From: Pedobacter africanus
GTDB taxonomy: Bacteria; Bacteroidota; Bacteroidia; Sphingobacteriales; Sphingobacteriaceae
NCBI RefSeq assembly: GCF_900176535.1
Contig: NZ_FWXT01000001.1
Span: forward strand, 3,224,001 to 3,288,000
Length of the DNA: 64,000 nucleotides
Direction: 5' to 3'
Part shown: piece after piece, positions 19,901 through 28,004 of the stretch
Numbering within the stretch: the stretch's first letter is position 1
How the letters are laid out: each line of letters starts with the position of its first letter
The notes under the pieces: generated by a model
Told to the model about the DNA's origin: nothing
Database searches by the model: none
What the model saw: only the letters and a program-made list of their open reading frames with translations
Position numbers and translations under genes: made by a program

Positions 19901-20579
19901 TGCCGTATATAGATATGCCTGGAAGGATAGGGATGGAAACATTGTTGGTACCAGCCGTGATCTGGTTAACATTGGCGCTGGAGATTATTACCTGGAAGTA
20001 ACCGACCAAACCACCTGTGGTATGGATGTGAGCAAGACCTTTACCATAGCAGCTCCCGTTATCAGACTTGTTACACCAACTGTCAATGATATGCGGGTTT
20101 GTTATGCAACGGAGATCATGCTGCCGGTTCTGGCTCCAGAAGAAGGTACTTATCAGATGTACCTCGATGAAAATGATGCAAGGCCACTTATGGAAACCAG
20201 CAACGGGAAATTTATTTTCAAAGTCAGCAAAACGGGCGACTATAAGATCAGGAGAAAGCTGGGGACTTGTTACAGTAATTTTACTTCAGTGCATATCGAG
20301 GTAACCAATGATAACCTGGAGATCAAGAACACCATGACCCCTAACGGCGACGGGATGAATGATTATTGGATGGTAACCGGCCTGCCAGATCATGCCGATA
20401 TTAACATTAAAGTTTATACCCGCAGCGGACAATTGGTATATGAATCAATAGGAAGGTACGACAAACCTTTTGATGGACGTTTCAGGGGTAAGGAACTTCC
20501 TGCGGGGGCATACTATTACAAGATAGACCTGAGGGCCGATTGCAAACCTATAGGTGGGAGTATTACCCTCCTACGCTAA
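16998..20579 (+). CDS. Surface beta-helix protein, T9SS type B substrate
   Basis: 1193 residues. A signal peptide (MRYSRYVALICLMISCLAGFSQ) is followed by VTNTNDQGVGSLRQAL, the usual opening of right-handed parallel beta-helix proteins, and by N- and G-rich rungs to about residue 400 (NVIGGNINGIAI, SNFIGV, NVIGNKIGT). Next come SprB-like repeats of about 85-100 residues (TC..NNG.I ... GTY.L.VTD..GC) to about residue 1090. The last ~90 residues are a type B sorting domain (MTPNGDGMNDYWMV ... YESIGRYDKPFDGRFRGKELPAGAYYYKI) ending SITLLR, like the other giant protein of this region. It faces the second PorP/SprF gene with a 16-bp gap. A surface role in adhesion or glycan binding is plausible but unproven; no catalytic residues are identified. 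Confidence 0.85.
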   Translation: MRYSRYVALICLMISCLAGFSQTVVVTNTNDQGVGSLRQALMDIPVVRTVPYIINFNLPGTPSSDAVRTIRLKTALPFIPSNVIIDGSSQNWPKLGVSDAKVIIEPEDANVVFNCFAIGDLNTMNSQVSDVEIYGLYIKDFAKINNLQTVNMSQGSGIVINSRANNIKIGAPGKGNVIGGNINGIAIQNPYYYTTPTPLTEISIRSNFIGVTYDGNTAKTNVNGISAALYDCSLSIGGDNADEGNLIAANQINVNITRNSYSTNNRFNINVIGNKIGTNRTATDDFSNLQLYNTSSAIEISGVKVNAVNTNLYVRNNVISGHRNVGVSIANADFVLAGNIIGTGAQGTEPFRNGTGVKIEQNAVGKIGGDTPESANRIAYNNNGIESVSARPVTITRNSMYCNRDVSINKTLLIAQPYVQVLVIRTDFLSGKATPNADVELFYTENCQGKCEGRTYFATVRAQGDGRWTYNGAINGKVTATASLLNLTTSPFSIPEVFDNEIIKKNVTCQNNGLGSIDVPEPREGITFTWNKVLPNSTRQFLSNAQKIENLEEGTYELITNDGCREVQHLPLFEIKDQKLTNLQVSWPTPACGQTSFAFSGNVDRGEGTITYEWIDAITGQTVRTGKNVFMPEGTYKLKVTDQAGCHMESPPMQIRRLPSPVINMVSRLISPAACGAANGAIRNILITDQTGTLTYKWYVMNTDPQTGSLVQGPEVGQGLDLIDVAGGIYVLEVKDQGPCPAVRSPFITIPITNSVIINGGIVASTTCNNNNGAINGIVITQGTNYKLTAIGGTFEESGTCQPGMAFNITGLPPGNYTLNASNVQTLCTAVPKTYTITATPILQYIAQVSSIFDASCGTDNGMIRLVYPNNIKPMPGKYQWENAAGQQYNGTAELTQNLPEGTYTLKITDPNGCTSDPLGPYEIKRIPLLIVDKTIGVVTDDLCALGRGSITGVKIAGGLPLSGSGADAVYRYAWKDRDGNIVGTSRDLVNIGAGDYYLEVTDQTTCGMDVSKTFTIAAPVIRLVTPTVNDMRVCYATEIMLPVLAPEEGTYQMYLDENDARPLMETSNGKFIFKVSKTGDYKIRRKLGTCYSNFTSVHIEVTNDNLEIKNTMTPNGDGMNDYWMVTGLPDHADINIKVYTRSGQLVYESIGRYDKPFDGRFRGKELPAGAYYYKIDLRADCKPIGGSITLLR

Positions 20580-20595
20580 TCAGCTATACAGGCAA

Positions 20596-21606
20596 TCAAA
20601 ACTGGCGTGTAGAACATTTAACGTCGTAGCGGTTGTTGAGCAGAATGCCCAATACAATTTCATGCGTACCGTTGTTAACTGATCTTAATTGAGAGGTAGT
20701 AAAATCATAAGAGTAGCAAATATTGATTAATGACGCTACATTAAAGCCCGCCAATGCAGAGAAAGAATCATTATTCCTTAAGCTCCCGCCAATCCAAAAT
20801 TTATCCTGGTAAGCTATTTTTAGGTTGGCGTCTATGGTAGCTGGTGCGCTTAACCAATAAGTTAGTAAGGTGGAGGGAATGAAGGCGATATCCTCATCAA
20901 CAAAAAACTTATAGCCAGCTGTTCCATAAAATACTGTGGTTTGATAGGCAGGTAAATTTGTCTGACGATTAGGTGTTTTAGAGCGGTAACCCAGTATTTG
21001 TTTGGCAGAGGCACCTGCAAAAAAGCGTGGACTGTACAGCCATACCCCGCCACCAACATCCGGTCTTATCTTATTGTTATAGTCGGCAGTCAAAAGCGGG
21101 TCGGCAGTGTTGTCTACTGTTACATTGGCTACATCTATGCTGGTAGAAGCTATCCCTGCTGAAACCCCGACCGATAGGTTAAGGTCATAGCTTAAACCCA
21201 AATGATAGGCATAGGTTGCATTGATATTCGTTTGCCTGATCCTGGCTGCCTTATCCGTGATGGCGTAAAAACCAATCCCGTGATGCGGTTCGGCAGAAGT
21301 GTAAGCGTTTACGTAGCTGCGGCTTAAAGGGTTATACCCGGCCCCTGAAAACGAGTTTACGGAACTTCTTACAAAATTCTGTCCTATGGGTGCATGGATG
21401 GAAATGTACTGTGTAACCGGTGCTCCCTCCAGGCCTTTCCATTGGTTCCTATAACCCAGTTTCACATCCGTATAATTGTCTATGCCCGAAATAGCTGGAT
21501 TAATGAGATAACTGTTGAAAATATATTGCGTAGATCTGGGATGTTCCTGACCCAGGCTTAGTAAACTACACATTAGGAGCATAGAGAGGTTAAAAAATGA
21601 TCTCAT
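20596..21606 (-). CDS. PorP/SprF family type IX secretion-associated outer-membrane protein (second copy)
   Basis: 336 residues with a signal peptide (MRSFFNLSMLLMCSLLSLGQ) and the family opening STQYIFNSYLINPAISGIDNYTDVKLGYRNQW, followed by beta-barrel strands (FFAGASAKQILGYR, FWIGGSLRNNDSFSALAGF). It is clearly diverged from the copy at 13821. It is convergent with the beta-helix substrate rather than in its operon, so the pair would be expressed from separate promoters. By family knowledge it should assist surface delivery or anchoring of type B substrates; pairing with the 1193-residue protein is inferred from position only. Confidence 0.88.
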   Translation of the reverse strand: MRSFFNLSMLLMCSLLSLGQEHPRSTQYIFNSYLINPAISGIDNYTDVKLGYRNQWKGLEGAPVTQYISIHAPIGQNFVRSSVNSFSGAGYNPLSRSYVNAYTSAEPHHGIGFYAITDKAARIRQTNINATYAYHLGLSYDLNLSVGVSAGIASTSIDVANVTVDNTADPLLTADYNNKIRPDVGGGVWLYSPRFFAGASAKQILGYRSKTPNRQTNLPAYQTTVFYGTAGYKFFVDEDIAFIPSTLLTYWLSAPATIDANLKIAYQDKFWIGGSLRNNDSFSALAGFNVASLINICYSYDFTTSQLRSVNNGTHEIVLGILLNNRYDVKCSTRQF

Positions 21607-21699
21607 TGTAAATTAAATAGCCATTGGGTAATCAATAATAAGACATTTTTTGTGTATAATAAACATTTAAAATAAAATCCTTAACTAAAACATTATTGT

Positions 21700-21897
21700 A
21701 TGCACCCAGAGACGCAAATAAAATCCATTGCTGACACGCTGCTGCCAGGTTTTATACCTAAAGACGGTCAGTTAAAAGAATTCAGTTTTCATTTTACTAT
21801 CCCTCCAAATCATAGTTATAAAGTAAACTATAAAAAGAACCAGAAGAGCGAATGGGAGTTCAATAGCTACGAAAAGGTTGATGTTAGTGCAGGTTGA
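21700..21897 (+). CDS. Small hypothetical protein
   Basis: 65 residues (MHPETQIKSIADTLLPGF ... FHFTIPPNHSYKVNYKKN ... VDVSAG), soluble, no signal peptide and no family I recognise. The composition is ordinary for a protein and the frame is the only sizeable one between the divergent PorP/SprF gene and the GAF gene. No clear promoter or terminator was seen next to it. Whether it is translated is uncertain. Confidence 0.45.
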   Translation: MHPETQIKSIADTLLPGFIPKDGQLKEFSFHFTIPPNHSYKVNYKKNQKSEWEFNSYEKVDVSAG

Positions 21898-22164
21898 AAG
21901 GCCCTGCCTGCGGATGTTTGCTGTTTAATTCAACAGTATGAGTAAAAATTGCCCCCTTTTGTTAATTTGACTGATGTAATTTTTTCAATTACAGGGTATA
22001 GGTTTTTTCTTTGTTCTGCAAAATTACTTGCCTAAATTCTGGGTTAAAACCTTAAAAACGAGGTTTTTCAGTGCCTTTTGTTTTCGGGTGCTGTGTCATG
22101 GCCCTATTTAAACTTTCAGCAGAAAATAAGGTATGGTAATTGCCTAAGTATTATACATCTAAAT

Positions 22165-22695
22165 ATGAAAAAATTGGAAAATAAACTTAGGAAGAACATT
22201 GGACTGGACGAAAAATACCAGTTAGAAAATCTTAAAAAATACAAGATCGTTTATTCAAAAACAGAATCTGTATTTGATCAGCTTGCAGCATTTACTGCAA
22301 CTATGTTAAATACCCCAATAGCACTGATCAATTTTATTGACAGAGCAAATGTTTGGGCAAATGTTGAAAAAAATAGAACACACAATACATCGGTACATGA
22401 ATCCGAAAGCAGTTTGTATGCTATGGCAATAAGTAATGAAAATGCAGGGGCATTTAAACAATTTGCAGACAGCCCGGAATTAATGTCCAATGCACTCATC
22501 GCGGGTGAGTCCGGTTTGAAATTTTATGCCGCTGCTCCGATCACCAATAATGAAGGTGTTAGGATAGGAACCGTTTGTATCCTTGATAAAAAATACCGCC
22601 CATTCTCTGCTTATGAACAAGAGCAGTTGGACTGGGTGGCTACTATGGTAGCAAAAGAGATGAACAAGAAGACTGCGGGCAGCATATGCGCATAA
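22165..22695 (+). CDS. GAF domain-containing protein
   Basis: 176 residues from ATG 22165 (MKKLENKLRKNIG); an earlier in-frame start at 22078 would add 29 residues with no family resemblance. After a short N-terminal helical part (YQLENLKKYKIV), residues ~25-170 match a stand-alone GAF domain as found in Bacteroidota: FDQLAAFTATMLNTPIALINFIDR, FYAAAPITNNEGVRIGTVCILD, and the closing helix QLDWVATMVAKEM. GAF domains bind small molecules or chromophores or mediate signalling; no output domain is attached, so it would act through a partner. It converges on the sugar-kinase gene with a 16-bp gap. The ligand is unknown. Confidence 0.75.
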   Translation: MKKLENKLRKNIGLDEKYQLENLKKYKIVYSKTESVFDQLAAFTATMLNTPIALINFIDRANVWANVEKNRTHNTSVHESESSLYAMAISNENAGAFKQFADSPELMSNALIAGESGLKFYAAAPITNNEGVRIGTVCILDKKYRPFSAYEQEQLDWVATMVAKEMNKKTAGSICA

Positions 22696-22711
22696 TTAGC
22701 AATTGCCGTCT

Positions 22712-23569
22712 TTAACTGATCGTTATTCCCTCTTTTCTTAAGATGTAATTGTAAATGCCTTCAATAGGTTTTTGAAGGATCTGGCCCAGCTTTACCTGAT
22801 TATTTAGGCAAACCTCCCTTAAAATATCCTGGTAAATGAAAGCGATGGACCCTACAAAATGACAGTCAAGGCTTTTGTAATTGCTATAATCTTTGATATT
22901 GGTGTCTACAAACTCCTGAAAGCCTTCGCGAAGGATATTGATAATGAAGGGATGGTCTTTATGCTTTACCATAAAACGGCTAATGGATGCCAGATAGGTA
23001 TTTGGGCCAGGCTTCTGATAAACATTGGTAATCACAGTTTCCTTATCAATCTGGAATTCATGGCCAAACTCAAAGCCAAGTTCGGCTGGCATTTGGTTGT
23101 AAAGGTAGCTGGTGATCAGCTTGCGGCCAAACCATGTACCTGAACCTTCGTCGCCAAGCACATAACCCAGCCCATGAGCGCCATGGTGCAGATTTTTTCC
23201 GTCATAATAGGAAATATTTGATCCCGTTCCTAAAATGCAGGTCAGTCCTTTCTTATTGCCACAGGTTGCATAGGCGGAGCCCATCAGGTCATGTTCCACT
23301 GCAACATATGCATTGGTAAAAAAGGAGGAGATCCCATTGGAGATCACTTCAACTTTATCAGGGGAAGAACAGCCTGCTCCAAAAAAATAAACCTCTTTTA
23401 CCTGACTTGCATAGGCCGCAATTTCCTTTTTCTTGGAAAAAAGCTTAAAAATGTCGTGGGCATTTAAAAAATAAGGGTTTATTCCCTGCGTATTAAAGCT
23501 GATTTGTTCATTTGGGCTATAACCCATCCAATCAGTTTTGGTAGAACCGCTGTCTGCTACTAGAATCAT
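22712..23569 (-). CDS. N-acetylglucosamine-kinase-like protein (BadF/BadG/BcrA/BcrD ATPase family)
   Basis: 285 residues. The ASKHA ATPase fold is marked by the phosphate-1 loop DSGSTKTDW at residues 6-14, by GTGSNISYYDG in the middle, and by GYVLGDEGSGTWFGRKLI, a signature of GlcNAc kinases and relatives. Length and motifs fit the short Bacteroidota members, which are thought to phosphorylate GlcNAc or related amino sugars released from peptidoglycan or chitin; the substrate is not shown by sequence. It is 18 bp upstream of the outer-membrane efflux gene on the same strand, so it could be read with it, but in that layout it would be the last gene of the efflux operon. Confidence 0.8.
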   Translation of the reverse strand: MILVADSGSTKTDWMGYSPNEQISFNTQGINPYFLNAHDIFKLFSKKKEIAAYASQVKEVYFFGAGCSSPDKVEVISNGISSFFTNAYVAVEHDLMGSAYATCGNKKGLTCILGTGSNISYYDGKNLHHGAHGLGYVLGDEGSGTWFGRKLITSYLYNQMPAELGFEFGHEFQIDKETVITNVYQKPGPNTYLASISRFMVKHKDHPFIINILREGFQEFVDTNIKDYSNYKSLDCHFVGSIAFIYQDILREVCLNNQVKLGQILQKPIEGIYNYILRKEGITIS

Positions 23570-23587
23570 TTGCTAAAAATAGTAATC

Positions 23588-24913
23588 TTATTGAATATTT
23601 AAAGTACCGCTGATTTCTTTTAGGCTGATTTCAGTAAGTTTTGCCTGATATTGTGCTTCAAGATACCGGGTTACGGCGTCAATCGAGTTCCGCTGCGCCT
23701 CTCTGAGTTCCAGCGGGGAGATGCTGCCCAGCCTGTATTTTTCCAATGTGATGTCCAGGTTTTGCCGGGCAATGTCCACGTTGTTCTTTTCTATTTTGAG
23801 CAGGTCCAGATTGGTTCCATAACTTTGGTAAGTAGAGATCAATTGTGCGGTAAGGTCCTGTTTTGTTTTATCCAGTGTAAGCGCTGATGAATTGATGCCA
23901 ATTTTAGCATTGCGTTCATTTTGCCTTTGTAGAAAACCATTAAAAATATTCATACTTGCGGTTAGGCCATAAGTAAAGCCATTGGAACGGGTTTGGGTAT
24001 TGAAACCTGTGGGGCTTGTACTTTTCTGGAATTCGTATCCGCTGTTTATAGCTACTACCGGATATCGTTGCCCCTTAACCTGTTTCAGGTTTAGTTCAGC
24101 AATCTTTTTACTGATGAATGCATTTTGCAGGTCGGGGTTCAGCTGTTCCATCTGTGCGGCAAGTGCGGTATAATTCAGCTGTGTATCAATGCCAATGGTT
24201 TCATTTACTGTAAAGTCAGTATTCAGGTCGCGTGCCATAACCTGGTTCAGGGTTGTTTTTGCATTTTTTAGCAGGTTAATCTCCTGCAGGTAGGAAGAAG
24301 TATCGGTATTGTAATCTACCTTAGCTGCAAGGACATCTAGTTTTGAGCCTCTGCCTATAGCCAATTTGTTGTCCGCAATTTTTAGACGAAGCTGTGAGAT
24401 GTCCAGTGCCGTATCTTTGGCTTTTACCAGCTGCTGCTCCTTTAATACTGTATAGTAAGCGTTGATGACATTGCTTACCGTAGTCAGGATGGTAGCTTTG
24501 GCATTTATTTCGCCCAGTTTTTGCAATTCCTTTAACCGCTCGTAGTTGGTAAACATCTGCAGGCCATCAAAAATTGTCCAGCCCAATGCGGCACCGTAAC
24601 TCATGTTGGTGTTTCTTACCCCATCCAGTGTTTGCTGATTGCCATTGCTTTGCGTTCTGGTGATGTTTTGCCTGCTGCCACCATCGCTAAAGCTGCCGTC
24701 CAGTGTTGGGAGCATCCCGGCATTGCCTAGGTTTGCATTGTTTTTGGCGATCTGAACATCGTTGTTTACCAGCTTTATATCGTAGTTGTTTGCCAATGCA
24801 GTAGCAATCGCTGTTTCCAGGCTCAGCTTTTCCTGTCCGGAGGCCAGCCGGGCCTCGCCAAGCAAAAGGGCCAGGAGCATTAAAATAGCACTATGCTTCT
24901 TTATCTTTCTCAT
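23588..24913 (-). CDS. TolC-family outer-membrane efflux channel
   Basis: 441 residues with a signal peptide ending ASGQ and two TolC-type halves: LSLETAIATALANNYDIKLVNNDVQIAKNNANLGNAGMLP near the N-terminus, and NLDITLEKYRLGSISPLELREAQ followed by YLEAQYQAKLTEISL near the C-terminus, the coiled-coil helices that build the periplasmic tunnel. It overlaps the end of the RND permease gene by 23 bp and completes an adaptor-permease-channel set in transcript order. The three together should form a tripartite pump across the envelope. Substrates cannot be read from the sequence. Confidence 0.9.
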   Translation of the reverse strand: MRKIKKHSAILMLLALLLGEARLASGQEKLSLETAIATALANNYDIKLVNNDVQIAKNNANLGNAGMLPTLDGSFSDGGSRQNITRTQSNGNQQTLDGVRNTNMSYGAALGWTIFDGLQMFTNYERLKELQKLGEINAKATILTTVSNVINAYYTVLKEQQLVKAKDTALDISQLRLKIADNKLAIGRGSKLDVLAAKVDYNTDTSSYLQEINLLKNAKTTLNQVMARDLNTDFTVNETIGIDTQLNYTALAAQMEQLNPDLQNAFISKKIAELNLKQVKGQRYPVVAINSGYEFQKSTSPTGFNTQTRSNGFTYGLTASMNIFNGFLQRQNERNAKIGINSSALTLDKTKQDLTAQLISTYQSYGTNLDLLKIEKNNVDIARQNLDITLEKYRLGSISPLELREAQRNSIDAVTRYLEAQYQAKLTEISLKEISGTLNIQ

Positions 24914-27900
24914 GTTCTAAGGCTGCTTTTAATGAAAGTTCCAGTTCTGTATTTGCTTTGTGTTCTTTAGACCAGTATGAATAAATTGCCGGGATTACAA
25001 ACAAGGTCAATATCAGTGCAAAAGTTGTTCCGCCAACAATTACAATACCCATGCCCATCCGGCTTTTTGCTGCTGCACCCAACGCCATAGCAATAGGCAA
25101 TGCGCCAATGGCGATAGCCAGACTGGTCATCAATATCGGTCTTAACCTCGAAACCGAAGCTTCTCTTATGGCATCATGTACACTTTTACCCTGTTCTTTT
25201 AGCTGATTGGCAAATTCGACAATCAGGATCCCGTTTTTTGTAACCAGACCTATGAGCATAATGGTACCGATCTGGCTAAAGATGTTCCAGCTTTGTCCGA
25301 ATAGCCAGAGTGATAAAAATGCACCTGCTACGGCCATTGGTACCGTTAAAATGATGATGATAGGATCTATAAAACTTTCGAACTGTGCGGAAAGGATTAA
25401 ATAAACCAATAACAAAGCAAGGCCGAAAGCAAAGAGGGTATTGGATGAACTTTCCTTAAAATCCCTCGATTCGCCTCCCAGGTCGGTAGAAAAGGACTCA
25501 TCCAGTACTTTTTCAGAGATCCTGTCCATTGCGGCAATACCTTCTCCAATGCTTTTGCCAGGTGCAAGACCTGCAGAAACTGTGGCCGCCGTAAAGCGGT
25601 TGTTGCGGTAAAGTTGTGGCGGACTACTTTCTTCCTTTGCTATTACCAGGTTGTCGAGTTGGATCAGTTCGTTTTTATCATTTCGTACATATACTGAACT
25701 CAGGTCTAAAGGATCTTTACGGTCACCCACCTCAAACTGCCCTATCACCTGATATTGTTTACCGTTCATAAAGAAATAGGAGAACCGCTGTCCGCTTAGG
25801 CCGAGCTGCAGGGCCGTTCCAATGTCAGAAACAGAAACGCCCAGGTTTTTGGCTTTATCCCTATCTATGGTCAGGTCAATTTCAGGTTTGTTAAATTTCA
25901 GGTTTACATCTGAAGTGGTAAAGGTGGGGTCTTTTGAAACCTCATCCATAAACTGGGGTACTTTTTCCCTCAGCTTTTCAAAGTTTTGCGCCTGGATGAT
26001 ATAATTGACCGGCAATCCCCCCCGGCGCCCTACCGAAATTGTAGGCTGCTGGGTAACGGTAACTTTTCCTTCCGAATATTTTCTGGTTATTCTCGTGAGT
26101 TTGGAAGCAATCTCGGCCTGTGTTTTTTCCCTGTCGCCCGGGTCGCTTAAACCCATTCTGACAAAACCACTGTTGGTTGCCCCCGTGCCACCAAAACCAG
26201 GAGAAGTTATGGTAATGTTCACCTTCTTTTCCGGTACCGAATCGTTGATCATTTCCTGTATCTTCATCATAAATCGGTCTGTATAGGCAAAGGAAGATCC
26301 CTCTGGAGTGGTCAGGTTCATGTTGATCGCACTGCGGTCATCATAAGGCGCGGTTTCTTTCGGCAATACTTTCCAAAACAGTATGATCAGCGCTACACAG
26401 GTTAGTATGATCGGAATAGCGAGCCATTTTTTGTCCAGGAACTTATTTAATTTTTCCGCATACCCATCGTTCAGTTTTACAAAATAAGGCTCTGTCATTT
26501 CATAGAACCTGGATTTTTTGTGCCCTGTTTTTTTCATCAGGTAGGCGTTCAGCATTGGCGTTAAAGTAAGGGACACAAAGGCCGATATCAACACTGCCGC
26601 GCCAATTACTACCCCAAACTCCCGGAACAGCCGCCCCACAAAGCCTTGCAGAAATATTACCGGTAAAAACACCGCTGCCAGGGTAATGGAAATGGAAATT
26701 ACCGCGAAAAATATTTCGTTCGAGCCTTTAATGGCTGCTTCAAACGGAGAATAGCCCTCTTCTACTTTTTTAAAGATGTTTTCGGTTACCACAATCCCAT
26801 CGTCAACTACCAGTCCGGTGGCCAGGACTATGGCCAGAAGCGACAGTACATTGATGGAAAATCCAAAAATGTACATGATAAAAAAAGTGAATACCAACGA
26901 TACGGGGATATCTATAAGTGGCCTGAAAGCGATGGCCCAATCCCTAAAGAACAGGTAAATGATCAGTATCACCAGGATCAGCGACAACACGATGGTTTCT
27001 GCAACCTCTGTTACCGAGGCCTTGATGAACTTGGTAGTATCCAAAGAGATGTTTAGTTTAATGTCTTGTGGTACATCTTTTTGCAGCTGCGCAAACCTTT
27101 TGTCGAATTCTTTGGAGATATCCAGGTAATTTGCTCCCGGTTGTGGGATGAGGCCAACGGCCACCATGGGCTTGCCCGACTCACGCAATACAGTTTCCTC
27201 GTTTTCTGAACCCAACTCTACAAAGCCAACATCTTTTAACTTTACTACATTATCGGTATCGTTTTTCAGGATCAGGTTATTGAACTGGTCTACATCGGTT
27301 AGCTTGCCCAGGGTTTTTACAATGAGTTCTGTATTGGCACCCGTAATCTTTCCTGATGGCAATTCCACATTTTCGCGATCGAGCGCGGCCACAATATCCT
27401 GTGAAGTTAAGCCATATGCAGCCAGCTTATCGGGCGATATCCTGATGCGCATGGCATATTTACGCTGACCCATGATCTGGATGCTGCTAATACCGGTAAT
27501 GGTCTGAAGCCTGTCGGAGATCACATTCTCCGCGTAATCACTCAGTTCCATGACATTACGCTTGTCGCTTTGCACCGTCATGGTAATTACGGCATCAGAA
27601 TTGGCATCGGCTTTACTCACAACGGGGTTGCCGTCTATGTCTTTCGGCAATCTTCTGGCTGCTTCCGATACCTTGTCGCGTACGTCATTGGCCGCATCGT
27701 CAATATCTTTATTAAGGTTAAACTCAATGGTAATGTTACTGCTTCCCTGGTTGCTGGAAGAAGAAATGTTCCTGATTCCATCGATACCATTGATGGATTT
27801 CTCGAGCGGCTCGGTTATCTGCGATTCGATAATGTCCGAATTTGCCCCCGGATAAGATGTTCTTACGTTGATTACCGTAGGGTCTATATTGGGGTATTCA

Positions 27901-28004
27901 CGTACGCCCAGAAAATTGTAACCAATAACCCCAAATAAGAGAATCATCAGATTCATCACTATGGCCAGGACCGGTCTCTTTATACTGGTGGTTGAAATAC
28001 TCAT
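24891..28004 (-). CDS. RND efflux permease (HAE1/AcrB family)
   Basis: 1037 residues, the normal family length. The N-terminus (STTSIKRPVLAIVMNLMILLFG, then YPNIDPTVINVRTSYPGAN) is typical; the proton-relay aspartates are in LATGLVVDDGIVVTENI in the central membrane segment, and the second half repeats the domain with PMAVAGAFLSLWLFG and GLVTKNGILIVEFANQ. Twelve membrane helices and two large periplasmic loops are expected. It overlaps the adaptor gene by 4 bp and the TolC gene by 23 bp, so the operon is translationally coupled. It exports hydrophobic or amphipathic compounds by proton exchange; the actual substrate is unknown. Confidence 0.93.
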   Translation of the reverse strand: MSISTTSIKRPVLAIVMNLMILLFGVIGYNFLGVREYPNIDPTVINVRTSYPGANSDIIESQITEPLEKSINGIDGIRNISSSSNQGSSNITIEFNLNKDIDDAANDVRDKVSEAARRLPKDIDGNPVVSKADANSDAVITMTVQSDKRNVMELSDYAENVISDRLQTITGISSIQIMGQRKYAMRIRISPDKLAAYGLTSQDIVAALDRENVELPSGKITGANTELIVKTLGKLTDVDQFNNLILKNDTDNVVKLKDVGFVELGSENEETVLRESGKPMVAVGLIPQPGANYLDISKEFDKRFAQLQKDVPQDIKLNISLDTTKFIKASVTEVAETIVLSLILVILIIYLFFRDWAIAFRPLIDIPVSLVFTFFIMYIFGFSINVLSLLAIVLATGLVVDDGIVVTENIFKKVEEGYSPFEAAIKGSNEIFFAVISISITLAAVFLPVIFLQGFVGRLFREFGVVIGAAVLISAFVSLTLTPMLNAYLMKKTGHKKSRFYEMTEPYFVKLNDGYAEKLNKFLDKKWLAIPIILTCVALIILFWKVLPKETAPYDDRSAINMNLTTPEGSSFAYTDRFMMKIQEMINDSVPEKKVNITITSPGFGGTGATNSGFVRMGLSDPGDREKTQAEIASKLTRITRKYSEGKVTVTQQPTISVGRRGGLPVNYIIQAQNFEKLREKVPQFMDEVSKDPTFTTSDVNLKFNKPEIDLTIDRDKAKNLGVSVSDIGTALQLGLSGQRFSYFFMNGKQYQVIGQFEVGDRKDPLDLSSVYVRNDKNELIQLDNLVIAKEESSPPQLYRNNRFTAATVSAGLAPGKSIGEGIAAMDRISEKVLDESFSTDLGGESRDFKESSSNTLFAFGLALLLVYLILSAQFESFIDPIIIILTVPMAVAGAFLSLWLFGQSWNIFSQIGTIMLIGLVTKNGILIVEFANQLKEQGKSVHDAIREASVSRLRPILMTSLAIAIGALPIAMALGAAAKSRMGMGIVIVGGTTFALILTLFVIPAIYSYWSKEHKANTELELSLKAALEHEKDKEA

